64,000 nt of DNA. It comes from Triops longicaudatus. Lineage: Eukaryota; Arthropoda; Branchiopoda; Notostraca; Triopsidae. Position numbers and translations under genes: made by a program. This document shows positions 26,501 through 39,100 of the stretch, in pieces. The notes under the pieces were generated by a model. It searched no databases and had not been told where the DNA came from. It saw nothing but the letters and a program-made list of their open reading frames with translations. Where the stretch lies: contig JAGQDJ010000015.1 in NCBI GenBank assembly GCA_022885665.1, positions 190,955-254,954 on the forward strand. The letters run 5' to 3'. Numbering within the stretch: position 1 is the stretch's first letter; each line of letters opens with the position of its first letter.

Positions 26501-29500
26501 AAGTACCGGTGGCTCACTGTCTGTAGGTTTTTTGTGCTAATATTAATATGTCGTTAAGTTTGGTAACCTTCGCTTTCCCCTCACTGCTTTTATTTTTGGA
26601 CCTGACAAGTGGTTCTAATGTGCGTGCACTCAAGTGAACTCGTATTAGTGACTCATGAAAACGAATTTAGCCAGATCTGGGGATGAATAATCCGATTTGT
26701 TATAGGGTGCTGTCCCTAAATTTGCTCAGTCACGTCATTTACAAGAGGCATATCCACCAAAAGCAAGGCTCGTGACTCTCCAGCAGCCATACGCAATACT
26801 CGTGTTTCTCGAGAGGACACAAAAAAGAAGGAAGGAGCGGAAAAGACGTCTGCTCATGCGGAAAATACCTTTAGTTACCTTGTTGTTAGTGCTAAAGAAA
26901 CATAAAACTGAATAAATAAAAAAGCGGGCGCTTGAAGAGGTTACGGCGAGGTGAAGGTGTATGTTAAAGCGCTAAGCAAATAATCCGAAAAAATAATCGC
27001 TTTCATGTTAACATTCTTCTAGGCAGGAAACAAGCTTTTTTCTTTTATGGTGGGATCAGAGGGGGAGGGGCCAAGCGAAACTGTCATCATCCTACTTGCC
27101 TTATCGCAAAAAAAAAAAGAAAAGAAAACAGGAACACGGGATAGTCTCACGTCATTCTGAATGTTACATTTTGATCGCATACTCTGTGACCAGGCAAAAT
27201 TTCGCTGCTGAGAAGTTCATACCTCCACCCTAACCCCCTCTGGACTTCTTTACTGCTTAAGGACTTTCTCTCGCTGAAGTATCGAAAAAAAGGAATGTTA
27301 CAGAGCACCTATTCTGAAAGTGTTTAGCATATCGGGCTATCCTTGAAAAGTGTCAAGTAAAATGTGTCATTTCAAGTGGCAAGCAGCCGAGCTCTTGAAG
27401 AATCCAGTGCGTTCTCTTAATACTTTGCCTAGCTTTATTCTTCGAAGGATGTGCGGTTAAGATTGCAGAAAGGCACTAAAAACAAACCCCTTGACTAAGA
27501 AGGGGGGGGGGGGGCAAAAATTTGCTACGGGGGAGGTCTAATATGCGATATTTGGCAGGTCTTTTTCGCGCCACCTGCGTTTGGGAAGCCAAAGAGAAAA
27601 CCTCAACAAATGTCCAATACCGGATGTTTAAAGGCAGCAAATATGCTCATTTGTCATTGTGCATGGGGACTCGGAGCTTTTACCTTTTCATCGCTGTAGT
27701 TCTCGTTTCAGCCTCTTTTTGGCACGCTTGTCGCCGCCATTTATGACTTCTATCCCCTTTCTTCGGCCACCGTCGCCTTTTTTCCTTGTCCTAAAACTCG
27801 TACCATCGCTCCAAGTTGTGGAACAATGGACTTGGACAAGGATATTCATTCACTAAAAGTGTGTAGGACTTTGTGTGGATGAAGGGGGAGCGAAAAAGTT
27901 GCGAATTCATGGGCCTGATTCATTGACTAAGTTCAAAAGGTGTAAAATTTCTGAAAAGAAGGTCTTCTTAAAAAGCAAAGTGAAAATCCATCACAAAGTG
28001 AAAATTTTTCCAGACGCTTTCTTTTTTTTTCTTATTTTTTTATTTTGTCCTGACCCGGGATGAGATCATCCGTTTGGATTGCTTCCCGATTTATTTCAAG
28101 CTTTCCGAGTTTTGTATAGAAATGAGTGCGTATACGTATGTTGCAATTATTGTGGATTTGATTGGTTCTGGTTTTCCGTTCAAAGGAGTTGAAAGAGGGA
28201 ATGTTTGTGTCCATGTTAGGTGAAGCGTAATGAAGGGTGGGACATGCATTGTTAATCAGCAATTCGACTCGAACTCCGACGAGAGGATAAAAGAAAATAG
28301 TACGTTTTTTCTCCTCGCGGGACGAACAAGATGAAAAAAAAAGAATTCTTAACCAGTGGGCTTACGACTGAACAAAACGTTTTGTTTTAGAGGACAACTG
28401 CGTGGGTTGAGAAGCTCACCTTGCCCCCCTCTCCCACCTGACCATTTTTCGATCATTTGTCGAGAGAAAACCAGCCCACAAGGTATATGTCATACAATGC
28501 AGGTAGGGGGTTGCAGTTACAACCAAATTAGGCTTTCCTGTGGGTCTGAAAAGTGGCAAATCCTTTACTTTGCTTTCGCTGATGTTCTCGAAGATTTTAA
28601 CTGTTTTTAGAGTGCAAATTTGATAGTTTCCTTTTGAGTAAAAACTGTTCTTTGGGTAGGACACTTGTCGCATTTGTCCCTTGGGTGGCTTGCAGCATTT
28701 TAGCAATTGTGCGAGCGAATTAAAGGTTGTCATACATTGACATGTATAAGCATTTTCTTCGAGCGTCCAACTAATATCGAGGTGAAGCATCAATTTATCG
28801 AGGCACTGATATAATTTAGAACATTCGAGTACATTCAAGCATTTCAGATGTAACTTGACTGGTAAACAAACAACTTTATAAAAGGGACATTAGGCATTAT
28901 CTAGGAGATATTAACGCATTGAGTGGCAAGGTAATGAATGGATTACGGTAGGTTCGACTGAGTGACTCAATGTGTCTTCTTACGAAGTAGGATTTGAGCA
29001 ATACTCTATTAGTTTATATAATAAACTTGCCAAACACGAGCTTATTTGCAAAAAAATGCCAGTAATCCACATAACTAATTCCTTATTTTAGTTAAAATCT
29101 AAAGGTTCAAAAAGGAAACTTTGGAAAACTTAAAAGTTCTCTTATTTCTCGTACACTAAGTGGTTCGGCGTAAACATTAATAAAACTACTATTACTGCAT
29201 TTATATGTTACTGGCTGTAGTAAGTTCAGGTTTTAATAATAAACGTGTAACCTCAGCAAGTAGAAAACTTGAAAAGCGATCGTACATCTCATACTAAGAT
29301 CTCATACGTCTATGGGTTTGTAGAAATTGTAGTGGTTCTTTACGCTGTCTTATCTTACATACGCGTGTTGCTTTCATATAAAACGAACTTGCGAACTGTG
29401 CGACCACATTTTAGAACAACAAAACTGTATCATAGTGCTTCAAGAAAGTCTGGAGCCTGCTGAAGCTTTATTTCAGGTTTTTATTTGAAAGACCAATATT

Positions 29501-30194
29501 GTGAGGATATTGCACCGTGTGCGAAGATCCCGTGTACCGATGTATTTATAAAATTGTATTGACTTGAATGGGATTCTATTTGCGTTACGATATTTACCTG
29601 CTCCAGTCTTAACTTTTAAGTTCCGTAGTATAAGCCAAATTCAAAAAAAGCGTACCTGCGTTGATAATGAAACCATTAGAGCCGTCTTTCCCGTAGTAAA
29701 AATCTAGGACCCATCACACAGAAAAAGAAAACTTATTAGCATACGTTCAGTAGGTCTCGCGCTGGAGCTTTCAATTCGATGGTTAATCTTACGGAGGGGC
29801 TCATAAGAAAAAAGTAGGATCGCTTCTTCTCGTGTCCGAAGCGTGCGTCAATCGAATCGTTCTTGCCCTTCTTTCTCTTCCTCCTGGAAAGCCGCACTAA
29901 AAAGAAGCAGTCTGGTAATACCCTATAGCTTAGTCCTCTTACAATCAATTGATTGGATCAGTAGAAGGTATAAGGCTTTCTTATGGCGCGGTATTTAGCC
30001 TTTCCCAAAGGAAGTTGAAATATTAATGGGATCAAGAGAAAAAAAAAAGTCCGTCGGGTAACCAAACAACCTGCTCTAGCACTTCCATTAACCGAAAACG
30101 AACAAGAAAAGAAATAAAAGCAACACCTCAGTCTAGCATCTCTTGCAAGCATTCCCATTCAGAACTACAAAGGATTCAGTGAGAAATCGTATGT
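23569..30194. other. Non-coding stretch downstream of the KLF gene
   Basis: No supported gene. It contains a G13 run (27502-27514), short A/T runs and open frames no longer than 140 codons (28838-28416, minus) without domains. It ends at the inferred cleavage region of the KLF transcript. Confidence 0.55.
27502..27514. repeat. Poly(G) run, 13 bp
   Basis: An uninterrupted G13 in otherwise AT-rich DNA. Such runs are prone to length error in assembly and can form G-rich secondary structures. Confidence 0.9.
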
Positions 30195-30641
30195 AATTAA
30201 GTCATCAAATTCGTTTATTTTCTTTCTCTTCAATCGGGAAAAATTTCTTATAAAAATGTATCAAACCAAGATAAAACGGTCAACTTTTCATACATTCTTG
30301 CACCAACAGTCTGCAATTGCTATGTACAAAAATTGTGGAAAAAATTTATGAAACTGTACACAAAATGCCTATAACAAGAATAGCACTATCTATTCATCCC
30401 TCGAACAATTCTTTGAAAACCCACTCTTTGAACGCGGATTGCCACGGACCGGAGCCTCGACGGACTAGAGAACTCGCTCAGTAGCTTTTCCTTTTGCCCG
30501 GCTCAAAATGCAAATCTTTATCTCAGTCCTACAACGCTTCATTTGCTCCCAGCACTTCTTGGCAGTTTGTATGAAACATGAATTTCACAAGCTTTTTTTA
30601 ATATATATTATTTGTCACTCATTTAAATGGTCATGAGTAGT
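30195..30641 (-). other. 3' UTR and poly(A) signal of the KLF gene
   Basis: A canonical AATAAA (minus strand, 30219-30214) follows the TGA stop by about 420 nt. Cleavage is therefore expected around 30,195-30,205. The UTR is AU-rich and contains one consensus Pumilio site. The UTR limits are inferred from the signal, with no transcript evidence. Confidence 0.6.
30321..30328 (-). promoter_or_regulatory. Pumilio-response-element match in the KLF 3' UTR
   Basis: The minus strand reads TGTACATA, an exact match to the Pumilio consensus UGUANAUA. It lies about 310 nt after the stop codon and about 100 nt before the poly(A) signal. An 8-mer can occur by chance. Confidence 0.4.
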
Positions 30642-32401
30642 TCAGACGGTAACATGTCTTTTCATATGGAGTGCTAGGTGATCCGAGCGAGAAAAGGCGC
30701 GTTCGCATAATCGGCATTGGAAGGGCCTGTCGCCTGTGTGTTTCCGATAATGCCGGGTAAGCTCATCGGAGCGGGCAAATCTCCAACCGCAGCCTTTCCA
30801 TGAGCACTGGTAAGGTTTTTCGCCAGTGTGGGTTCGCAAATGGGCTTTCAGGTGAGAAGACTTGGTGTAAGTTTTCGCGCAACCAGTATGGGAACACGTG
30901 TGCACAATAACTCGGCGTTTGCCCCACGTACGGCGTCTTCTGGGCCGTGGAATTGTGGTCAAAGCCGGAGCAGTACTCGGATTCGCTCCACCGACAACCA
31001 TCGTCGCGGGAGTGGGGATGGGAATTTGCCCCTGAACGTTAGGCAATACATTGCCATAGTGGCAGAGAAACTGTGGAGACGACGGAGGAGTCAGGGCTTT
31101 GAAACTGTGGCAGTTGTTAACCATAGTTGTATTGGATGCAATTGCGGGAGAAGCGCCGTTACAAATTAAATTCGCGCTGCTTTCGGTATTGGTGGGTCGA
31201 AGCGGGGTCATTGCGTTGTAACCATTCAGTTGGTGCTGAGTGAAATCATCGGATCGGACGGGAACTTGCGATTGCTGGTAAGGGTTATCAGGGGTGGTCG
31301 GGGGTGACATATTGCTCTGGTAGCTGTACATCTGAGTACTCGAGTCGTAATAGCTGTATTGCTGCTGTTGGGGACAACGAGCGTGAGTGGCCACTTGTTG
31401 ATGAGCTACACGTTGATGCTGGAGTGGCTGAGGGCTGTTTTGATGGTGATAGCCTGGGTAGGTAGGGTACTGCTGTTGGGCAGCAAGAGGCTGGTATTGA
31501 GAATGAGTAGGTGAAGAATTGCTGCAGGAGTACAAATGTTGACCTCCGTCTTCGCTTTTTATGTAAAAGGCTGTGTTGTTGCTGTCTTTATTACGGTGGT
31601 AGTAACCCAGGTTGTCTGAAGAAGTGTTATAAGCTTCGTTCCCGTAGAGAAACGTTTGCGTGTTGGACGGGTCATGATTATTACGCGCAGCCATGTTATA
31701 AGGATCAGCCATCGGATCAGGCTGGGTGGAATAGGCTGCTGTAGCAATAGCTGGCTGCTGGTATTGCTGATGGAGATTCGCGGCATGCGTGGGAGCAGGC
31801 TCAAGCAAAACATTTTCAATGTCTTGCCACATCTATCAAAACATTTCAGAGTCAGAAATCTTTATTTACAATCATGGCTTCAGAGCTTTCAATCCTACAA
31901 GTTACGAAGCAAGATACTAGTTAAATTTTAAAACGCTTTTTAATGTAACATGTAAGTAACAGAGAGATGCTAGAAAGTGGATATATTTCAAGAAAAAGGG
32001 TTCGTGAATCTAGTGTAGCAAGCATGTGAAATGTCAGAATTCTGAACAGACAAATGCCCACAGAAACTTCAAATACAGCAAAGCACAATAAGTTTCGGAT
32101 TATGAAAGGAATACTGGCATCTGAACTAAATATTCATCTCATCTTTTCATGTGATTTACGTATTTTCTCGTCTCCAAGAATGCAGCATTCCAGTAGGAAA
32201 ACAATTGGAAATTAAAAAGTTCGAATGTCAGAAAATCAAACGTAATTAAGTTACTCAAGGTTCCCGAGAATGTTTCAAATGTGATTAATATCTCTTCTTA
32301 CGTTAAAATGTACACTTCTTAACTTGACAACATACTTGAGGAAACGCAATAAAAACTTAGGAGACAAAAAAATCGTATCTTACCTCTTGGTATTCCGCCA
32401 T
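30642..32401 (-). CDS. dar1: Krüppel-like factor, three C2H2 zinc fingers (dar1/KLF1-2-4-5 group)
   Basis: Two coding exons: 32401-32384 (ATG GCG GAA TAC CAA GAG, then donor GTAAGA) and 31832-30642 (acceptor TTTTGATAG, stop TGA). Together they encode 402 aa. The ATG at 31832 could look like a start, but it lies directly after an acceptor and the short upstream exon joins in phase 0, giving MAEYQE-MWQDIENVLL. Residues about 20-300 are Gln/Ser/Thr/Pro/Tyr/His-rich, as in activation regions. Three fingers sit at the C-terminus, about 319-341, 349-371 and 379-399, with spacing C-X4-C, C-X4-C, C-X2-C and TGEKPYQ/TGDRPFQ linkers. The base-contact residues KHA, RER and RHL (KSSHLKAH, RSDELTRH, RSDHLALH) are those of KLF/Sp proteins, which bind CACCC/GC boxes in the nucleus. 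The finger wording is closest to KLF1/2/4/5, whose insect member is Dar1, a regulator of dendrite growth and gut development. Family is certain; the orthologue name is an inference. No intron interrupts the fingers. Confidence 0.93.
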
Positions 32402-32651
32402 TTTTTATTCACTTTTCACTTGCACAGTTTGCTGAACTTAAGTTGTCTGAGGCAAATCGTACAAATACTGAGGCCAATGTTTATCAAAGTTTGGACACTT
32501 GTGGCGAGCAATGTTTTTGCGCGCAATTGCCGGAAAGAAAACTGTCAACACTTGCGTAGTTCGGCTCGGGTTAGATGCAAGCGCTAGAAAACCAAAATGT
32601 TTTGACAGGAACAACACAAGGCGTTATCAAGATCCGTAAAGCCACAGGAAT
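32402..32651 (-). other. KLF 5' leader without upstream AUGs
   Basis: From the predicted start site to the ATG, the minus strand runs about 250 nt and I find no ATG in it. In AT-rich DNA an AUG-free stretch of this length supports a genuine leader and supports 32401 as the first start codon. The start codon context is AAAAAATGGCG, with A at -3. Confidence 0.55.
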
Positions 32652-32687
32652 GAGACAAATCCTCACCAATTAATAGGGTTTTATATA
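32649..32687 (-). promoter_or_regulatory. KLF core promoter: TATA box and initiator
   Basis: The minus strand has TATATAAAA at 32687-32679. An initiator-like TCATT follows at 32653-32649, with its A at 32651. The spacing of about 34-36 bp from the TATA start is near the usual 30. Transcription would begin near 32651. Core-promoter assignment is by motif and spacing only. Confidence 0.5.
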
Positions 32688-32798
32688 CTACAAGCTTTTG
32701 GAACAGTCTTGAGAGACGGCAGCGAGTCAACTGGGGATTCTACGGAAGTGGTGCTCAGGTAACAACTCGATGGCGTGTGTACCACAAACCTGGGAGCC

Positions 32799-32808
32799 GG
32801 GGCGGGCT
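32799..32808. promoter_or_regulatory. GC box (Sp/KLF-type site) upstream of the KLF promoter
   Basis: GGGGCGGGCT on the plus strand lies about 115 bp upstream of the TATA box. It matches the GC-box core bound by Sp and KLF proteins. Confidence 0.4.
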
Positions 32809-33092
32809 TTAAAAAGTGGGAGGCAGAAAGGCAGTCTTGCCTTCGGTTCTTCGCCATGAACTGGAGGTACGCCTCTCCTCCCCAAAAGCTTAAAAGCGTG
32901 TATTGCATAGTACTTTGATTATACAGAGAAATGGGGGACAGTGCGGGGAGGGGGAGAAACCCTCAGGAGGGTTCTCTCATTCTCAGGTGAGACAAGCGTG
33001 TTCGTACTAACACCACGAAACTCCTCCTCTCCCGAGACCCTCTCACGTGGTTTCATACTCCTGTACAGCTTAAAGCTCCGTGTTAAGACCAA

Positions 33093-33108
33093 GGGTAGGT
33101 GGGTGGGC
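33093..33108. promoter_or_regulatory. GT/CACCC box pair upstream of the KLF promoter
   Basis: GGGTAGGTGGGTGGGC, which reads GCCCACCCACCTACCC on the gene strand, lies about 440 bp upstream of the predicted start site. It contains overlapping CACCC elements, the preferred KLF target. Confidence 0.4.
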
Positions 33109-36100
33109 AAAAACAACAAGTGACATCAGCTTTCGGGGTTGGAGGGAAGAGGTTTCGCCATATGCAGTTGTACATGTTTGAAACTGCATATTACAACAAC
33201 TCTTGCAACACTGATTTGTATAATTCCATGGGAAACACAAGTCGGAAGACTACGCGCGAAGCGTTAGTCCTTACCATACAGTTTCGGGACTCCCAAAACT
33301 CATGCGACTAATAATATTTCAAATGGTCCTCATCGCAGCACGTGTTTCAAATCTTTTATGGCGTGCATTTAAAACAAATTCGCAGAATAAGGACCGATAC
33401 CATCGGAAAGACAGGTACAGCATGTTTGCACGTTGAAGTCTCACTGTGAAGGGAGAGGACGGGGCAAACTAAAGGGGGCGAAGAGAGACAATCACTGGAA
33501 GTAATGGCTCGCGTCTTCAGAAACCAATGACATCATAGCACGAATATTATTTTGATTACATTTTGTTTTTCGTCGGGGTTGTAATCAAAACACTCAAAAA
33601 ATCATCGAGTGGGTTTGAAAAAAGTATTTTGGACTAGAAGCCTGAATCGATCAATTTACCGTTGCTGCCAGAGGATTAGGCTTTCGCAGGTCATGGAAAG
33701 GAAGAGAGCTGCCTCGAAACGGGAGCTGCATTTTCGCACAGTTAGACAATCGACGAACGCAGAACTCTATTGGGTGAAAATCCCATTGTGGCGAAAGTAG
33801 AGAGACCCGTTCTCTCTTCTCAGATACAATTTTATCAGTGTTTGCAGAAGGTACTTTCAAAGATCGACAATTCTCACCTCTGCATTTGAATTCGGTTAAT
33901 GCCATTGTAACATCCGTTTTAGTGAACGAACAATTCAATGAGCTTTCGAACGAGCACACAAAAACTAGTTATTCAAAATTTGTCATGTTTATCCAGCGTT
34001 GGATAGTTTGAAGTCTGTATTTTCTTTTCCTTTTGAGTTTGTGTTGACAACTCAAGCACAACCTCCGAACACAGGCTAAGCAATTCAGATAATTTCAAAC
34101 GTTTGTTACGTACAGCAAGTTGTAGCGTGTTCTAAACTACTGAAAGGTAAGCGTCTGTCTTTTCGTTCTAGTTAACAAAAATTACTTTTCTGCTTCGAAA
34201 CGATCGAATAGGATGAAAATATGACCTTCGCTTTATGGTGTCATTTTGTTATTCCGTTAGTGCGGCCAAAAGCAGAGACAAAAGAGGGAGAGGAGAAGAA
34301 CCTGAAAAATCTGTTGACGTCACACATGTCCAGTTCTTACTACAAACCTTAATTGCCTCGTTGGCCTGTCTCTGGTTCTCTATCTCTTGTCTTTACGGAC
34401 ATTCTACTTCCACGTCTCTCCTATCCTTCATTAGCAGCTTCAGATCTCACCTAATTGTCCCCATCACGTCTTCCGTCAAGCAGCACATCTACTTTTAAAA
34501 GCAGCAGCCATCACAACACCGTTATCGTTTTACCTGTACCTGCGTCAGCCCCAAGATTTACCTTCCTTTTCAATATAGTATTAAAAATTAACCTCTATTC
34601 TTGCGCCTTCACCATACCAATGCTTAGTATTGAAATTTTGGTGCCTTAACAGTCCTGTTTTGAAGGTTTACAACCGAAATTTCCATACCTCTTTCTCTTC
34701 TTGTAAAAAGAAAATAATAAACTGAAAAAAGTGAAAAGAAAGAAGGAAAACGAGAAAGAGATGAAGGAAAGAAAAATACACGTTTAGCGTGAATTACTAG
34801 GAAACCGCAGTCATGAATCTTTTCTTGATTCTATTTCCTTTTCCTGCGTTGGGAACTGCAAGCAAAGGACAAGTCTTGTCCAATATCTTGTCTCACCTGA
34901 TGGCGTACGAGAATCCTAGCCAAAGAACCGGTTTCCTAGTGTCTCTCTGGTCTTTTTCATTCATATAAATACATCTCATATTTTGATCCTGTCCTTTCCA
35001 GATGGGTTGGTTCTTATCCTTCAGCTTTTATTTTAACACGTGTAATCCAACACAGCTCCACAAAATCTTATTCCATAGTGAAGGGTAAAAAAAAAAATTA
35101 ATATAAAAACGGTGCAGCGTCTGTCAACGATTCCCAAAATGTCTCATCGATATGCTAATTATTCAAATTGATCATATAAACCCCCAAACCTCCGAAACAA
35201 GTTTTTCAGAATCTCGGTTTTGTTATTTACATCTATCATCTGGTACCTCACTTACCACCCTTACCTGCCCACTTGTAGATGGCAAATTCCTCGAAAGTGA
35301 CACTAAGCAGATTCTAAGCAGCTAATCACAATGAAAAAAGCGAGCAAACACTTAACAAAGTGCTTAAATTTGACGCGACTATGAGAATTTCTTTTATAAG
35401 TTTACGATCGTTTTTGAGGACACGATATTACGCCTTCAGCGATTGTAAAATCAATCGTTAGAAAAGAAAAGACAAGTTACGTCCGGTAAAATCGTACGGG
35501 TCCAGTTTTTCGCGTGGAAAGGCGTCAAATTGAGGAATATGTTGCTCTTTCTGGACCAAGAGGAAGGAGGTTAATTAAATGGGATGAATAAAGTGAACCG
35601 AAAGATGTCAGATTCCCCCCCCTTTTGTCAACGTATCAGATGAAAGGAGAGGGTTCAAGCTCTGGCGACATGCCGTTTGCTCGATGGCTTCTTGATGGCT
35701 GAAAACCTGAGGAAGGAGGTATCAAAAGTATCGTGCCAAAACTACTTAGAATGCCGGCCCTCAAAAACATCCACTTTGGACATTATTTCCCCATTAGCAT
35801 CTACGTGTTGCTCTTCTCATCACAAGAGTGTGAGCACCGCAGATTTCCCCTTCTTCTCTCTTTTTAGCTTCGGTCATCTATGAGAGAGAATCGGTTTATG
35901 TTGAAAGAGATTTGATAGAAACGCACGTGATGATTAAAGATGCCTGATCCGAAAAGAAGACGCCATAAAAATTTTTTGGTTTCACGAGTCTTGTGCTTTT
36001 AGCACGTCATAAAACGGTAAAAATTAGTTAACGAGCTTAAGAGTTTTTTCATTTCTTCATGGCCCTTTTTATGGCATTGCTTCGATTAAAATGTGACTCA

Positions 36101-39100
36101 TTTTTATGGCTTTTTTTTTTCTTCACATGGTTGCTTTTATCTTTTTTCTACAAGGTTTACAACATTTTTATAAATTTTCAAGCTTAGAAAATTTGCCAGT
36201 GATGTATTTAAATTTGACTTTGTGTCTCCCATTTTGCGATCAATTCAGTTTTATTTACTTTTTTATGTAATAGGAAAACCTTAACAATGGTGCATATTTC
36301 ATGTACTCTCTTACTTATCCTAACTCCGTAGTTAAATAAACAGCCATGAATTAGTGTCTAAGAAGGAAATGTGAAGTTTCTCTGCAGTGTAGTAAATCGG
36401 GAGCTTTCGAATTCGCTAAGCTTGCCGTTCAATTCAGTAGGTTTTCCACCGTAGATCATGTAACACGAGTCTTCTCTATAGCTTAGACTAAGGATTGGTA
36501 GAGAAAAAAAAAGTATTGTTGTGACATGAAGGCACATCAATGCCAAATTATTACAGGCTTTTACGGCTAAAAGTTTCTAAGAGAAACAGTTGGGGCGAAC
36601 TTTTGAATGGAGGGTGAGAGTATTTCATTCTGAGAAAAAAAAAATGGGGAGAAAAGCGATAGATCCAGCCAACAAAGTATCCGTTCTTCAAGATTACCTG
36701 TTCGTCTGCTGACATTACTACTCACTTCAGTTCTGTATAGACCTCCCAGAGACGAGTGACACTGAACGCGGAGCCATAACACTAACCTGTTGTGTTCCTT
36801 AATGGGACTTGTGGCTCTGTGTGGGCTGTCTCACTTAGATAGTGTCACTTGGTGGGGAGAAAAAAAGATTTTACCCTTCCGACTTCTCGTGACCTTTTCC
36901 AAACTTTTCAACTTTACCCTCTTTCTTCATCCTTAATCTTCTATTCTTTCTTAAAAAATGGTACCAACTTCTTCGAAGAAATTCAGTTTACTCTCTGCTA
37001 GGGACCACGTTAGCCCAATTTGTCACTCCATGTACGGTACAATAATTCTGATTTATGTGTAACTTGAATAATTCTACAAAATAGGGAAAGTTCGGGATTA
37101 TTTCTTGGTGGAAAATGCAAGGATGTATCCATCAAATCAAACAACTAGAAAACGTCGGTTAGTCTGTACCAGATTTTAAAACAGAACGAACTATAAATCA
37201 CGACAAAAAAGTACTTCTAAGATATATTGTCCACAATAAACAAAATCAGTCTTTTCAGTATCCGTGATACCAAACTAATTTCAGTGAGGACTTTCACGTT
37301 CTTGAATCAAATGACCAGAAGTATCATTACGAAGTAGAGTACAAATCATGAAACTATTGAACAAGAGGTAAGCTTACAAGTCTTTATTTCAGTATGATTT
37401 AGTTTGTTCAGTAGTTACTGTGTCGCAATTACCGAACAAATGTGTCCTAACGAAAAAAAAATACAAAAAGTTCAAATAGTAATCCTAAAGGAATTTCAAA
37501 ACGTTTGATAACTAAGTCTACTAGGCTGAAATTCCTTTCCCTTAGAAAACTGAAAACACAACCAGAGTCGACAAATACTAGAAAGACAAAAATTTGCACT
37601 ATTGTTTTGTTTCGCTAACTGTGCTTGTGCGATCTCTTCACCGGAGCACGGAAAGCCACGCCAAGAACGCCTATTTCTTAACAGAAGAAAAATCTCTGAT
37701 TTCAGATTGCCAAAAAGTGATAAAACGCCCTAAGAAAAAGAGGAAGGATTCTTTATGTGCCTACTGGGGTAGCACCCGTCACAAGTCGCAATTTGTCTCA
37801 GTTTGAGCCTATACACCTTATGAGGCCTAAGCGGACACTTTGAATTGAAACCCTCCGCAAGTCCTGACTTTAGGAGCTCGATTGTGCCACCCAACAAGTT
37901 TTCTTCCCAAAAACCAGGAAACCCTTTTCTAACTGCGCAAAACGTCACCTCTGAAACCTGCGTTTTGCTTCCACTTTCCCACCTAGAAGAACCTTAATAG
38001 CTAACGAAAAGGAGAATTGACAATTATCTCTTCTTCGTGTCTTTCGCTGGCCAAAATTCCTATCAATTTTACGGTTTTTAAGCCTGTTACAAACCAGCCT
38101 TTCCGCGTTGCACCTTATCTGATAGAAGTATACATTTGGTATCGTTATTAAATAATCCTGATTTTGTCCAATTTTTTGCTAATATTTGTTCCGAAATTCG
38201 TTTCATTGAAGGATAATAATTTCATCATTTATTTATATACTAGCTTCAGTGAATTGTATTGTACTAGCCTGATGTTTGACTGCTTTTCATAAAAAAACTG
38301 TCTTATTGGAATTAAATTTTGGAAACAAGGAACGTGAATGTGTGTATACGTATCTTAGACTAATTTCATCTATTTTGTGTATATTTCACCTGTTGTTCCA
38401 TAACCTTTATGTCTTACTGTTCTATCCATTTTGGAGAAATCATGTCTCATCTTTAATTCTTTGACAAATCTTTCTTGATTCTGGCGTGCAGGATAGGTAG
38501 GCCAAGTTTCTGTTTGAAAGACCTCCAATAGGGAGCAAATTACTGGGGGAAAAGCTCAGGTAGAGCATGATTCCATTTTTGTTATAGTTTGTCGCGTTGG
38601 ATGGTCATCTTTTGCTGCGGAAGACCTTAAAAAACTTTGAAGAGCTGCAAAAGATGTTGCTGACTCACACTGGGTTCATTTCCATATTAAATGCCTTGAT
38701 CCCCAAACAAGATTCGTTACGTGTGTCGTTGGTTTGCTTTGAGCACAACGTTCGGTTTCGAAGTTTTGTACATTTCGTTCCCTAAATAAAAAGACTTCAT
38801 CAATAATATTTACGCTTTCCTGCAGTATTACTGTTGTACACCAGAAATTTTAAATATATGTAAGACAGGATTTATTTTGACTCACGGTCTAATAAACGGA
38901 AGTAGTAAAAGTTAGTTTCTCGTTGCCTTGTAAAGAAAATAAAAATAGCCTGCACCAGTGGTCCATAATCTTCGAAGCTGATCGAAGGTCAAAGGGCTGC
39001 TCATGTCATCTTTTGAAAGAGAAACAAGCAGCATGACTTGCGAAATGGCATCACTGCTCGTTATTTTCATTGGAAAACGAAAGAGGGAGAGAAGAAGAGA

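Noticed and set aside
28416..28838. 140-codon minus ORF
   Set aside because: No domain, no coding-like neighbours; treated as random.
31832..31832. ATG at 31832 as the KLF start codon
   Set aside because: It follows an acceptor (TTTTGATAG) directly, and an upstream exon with ATG in good context, donor GTAAGA, a clean leader and a TATA box joins it in phase.
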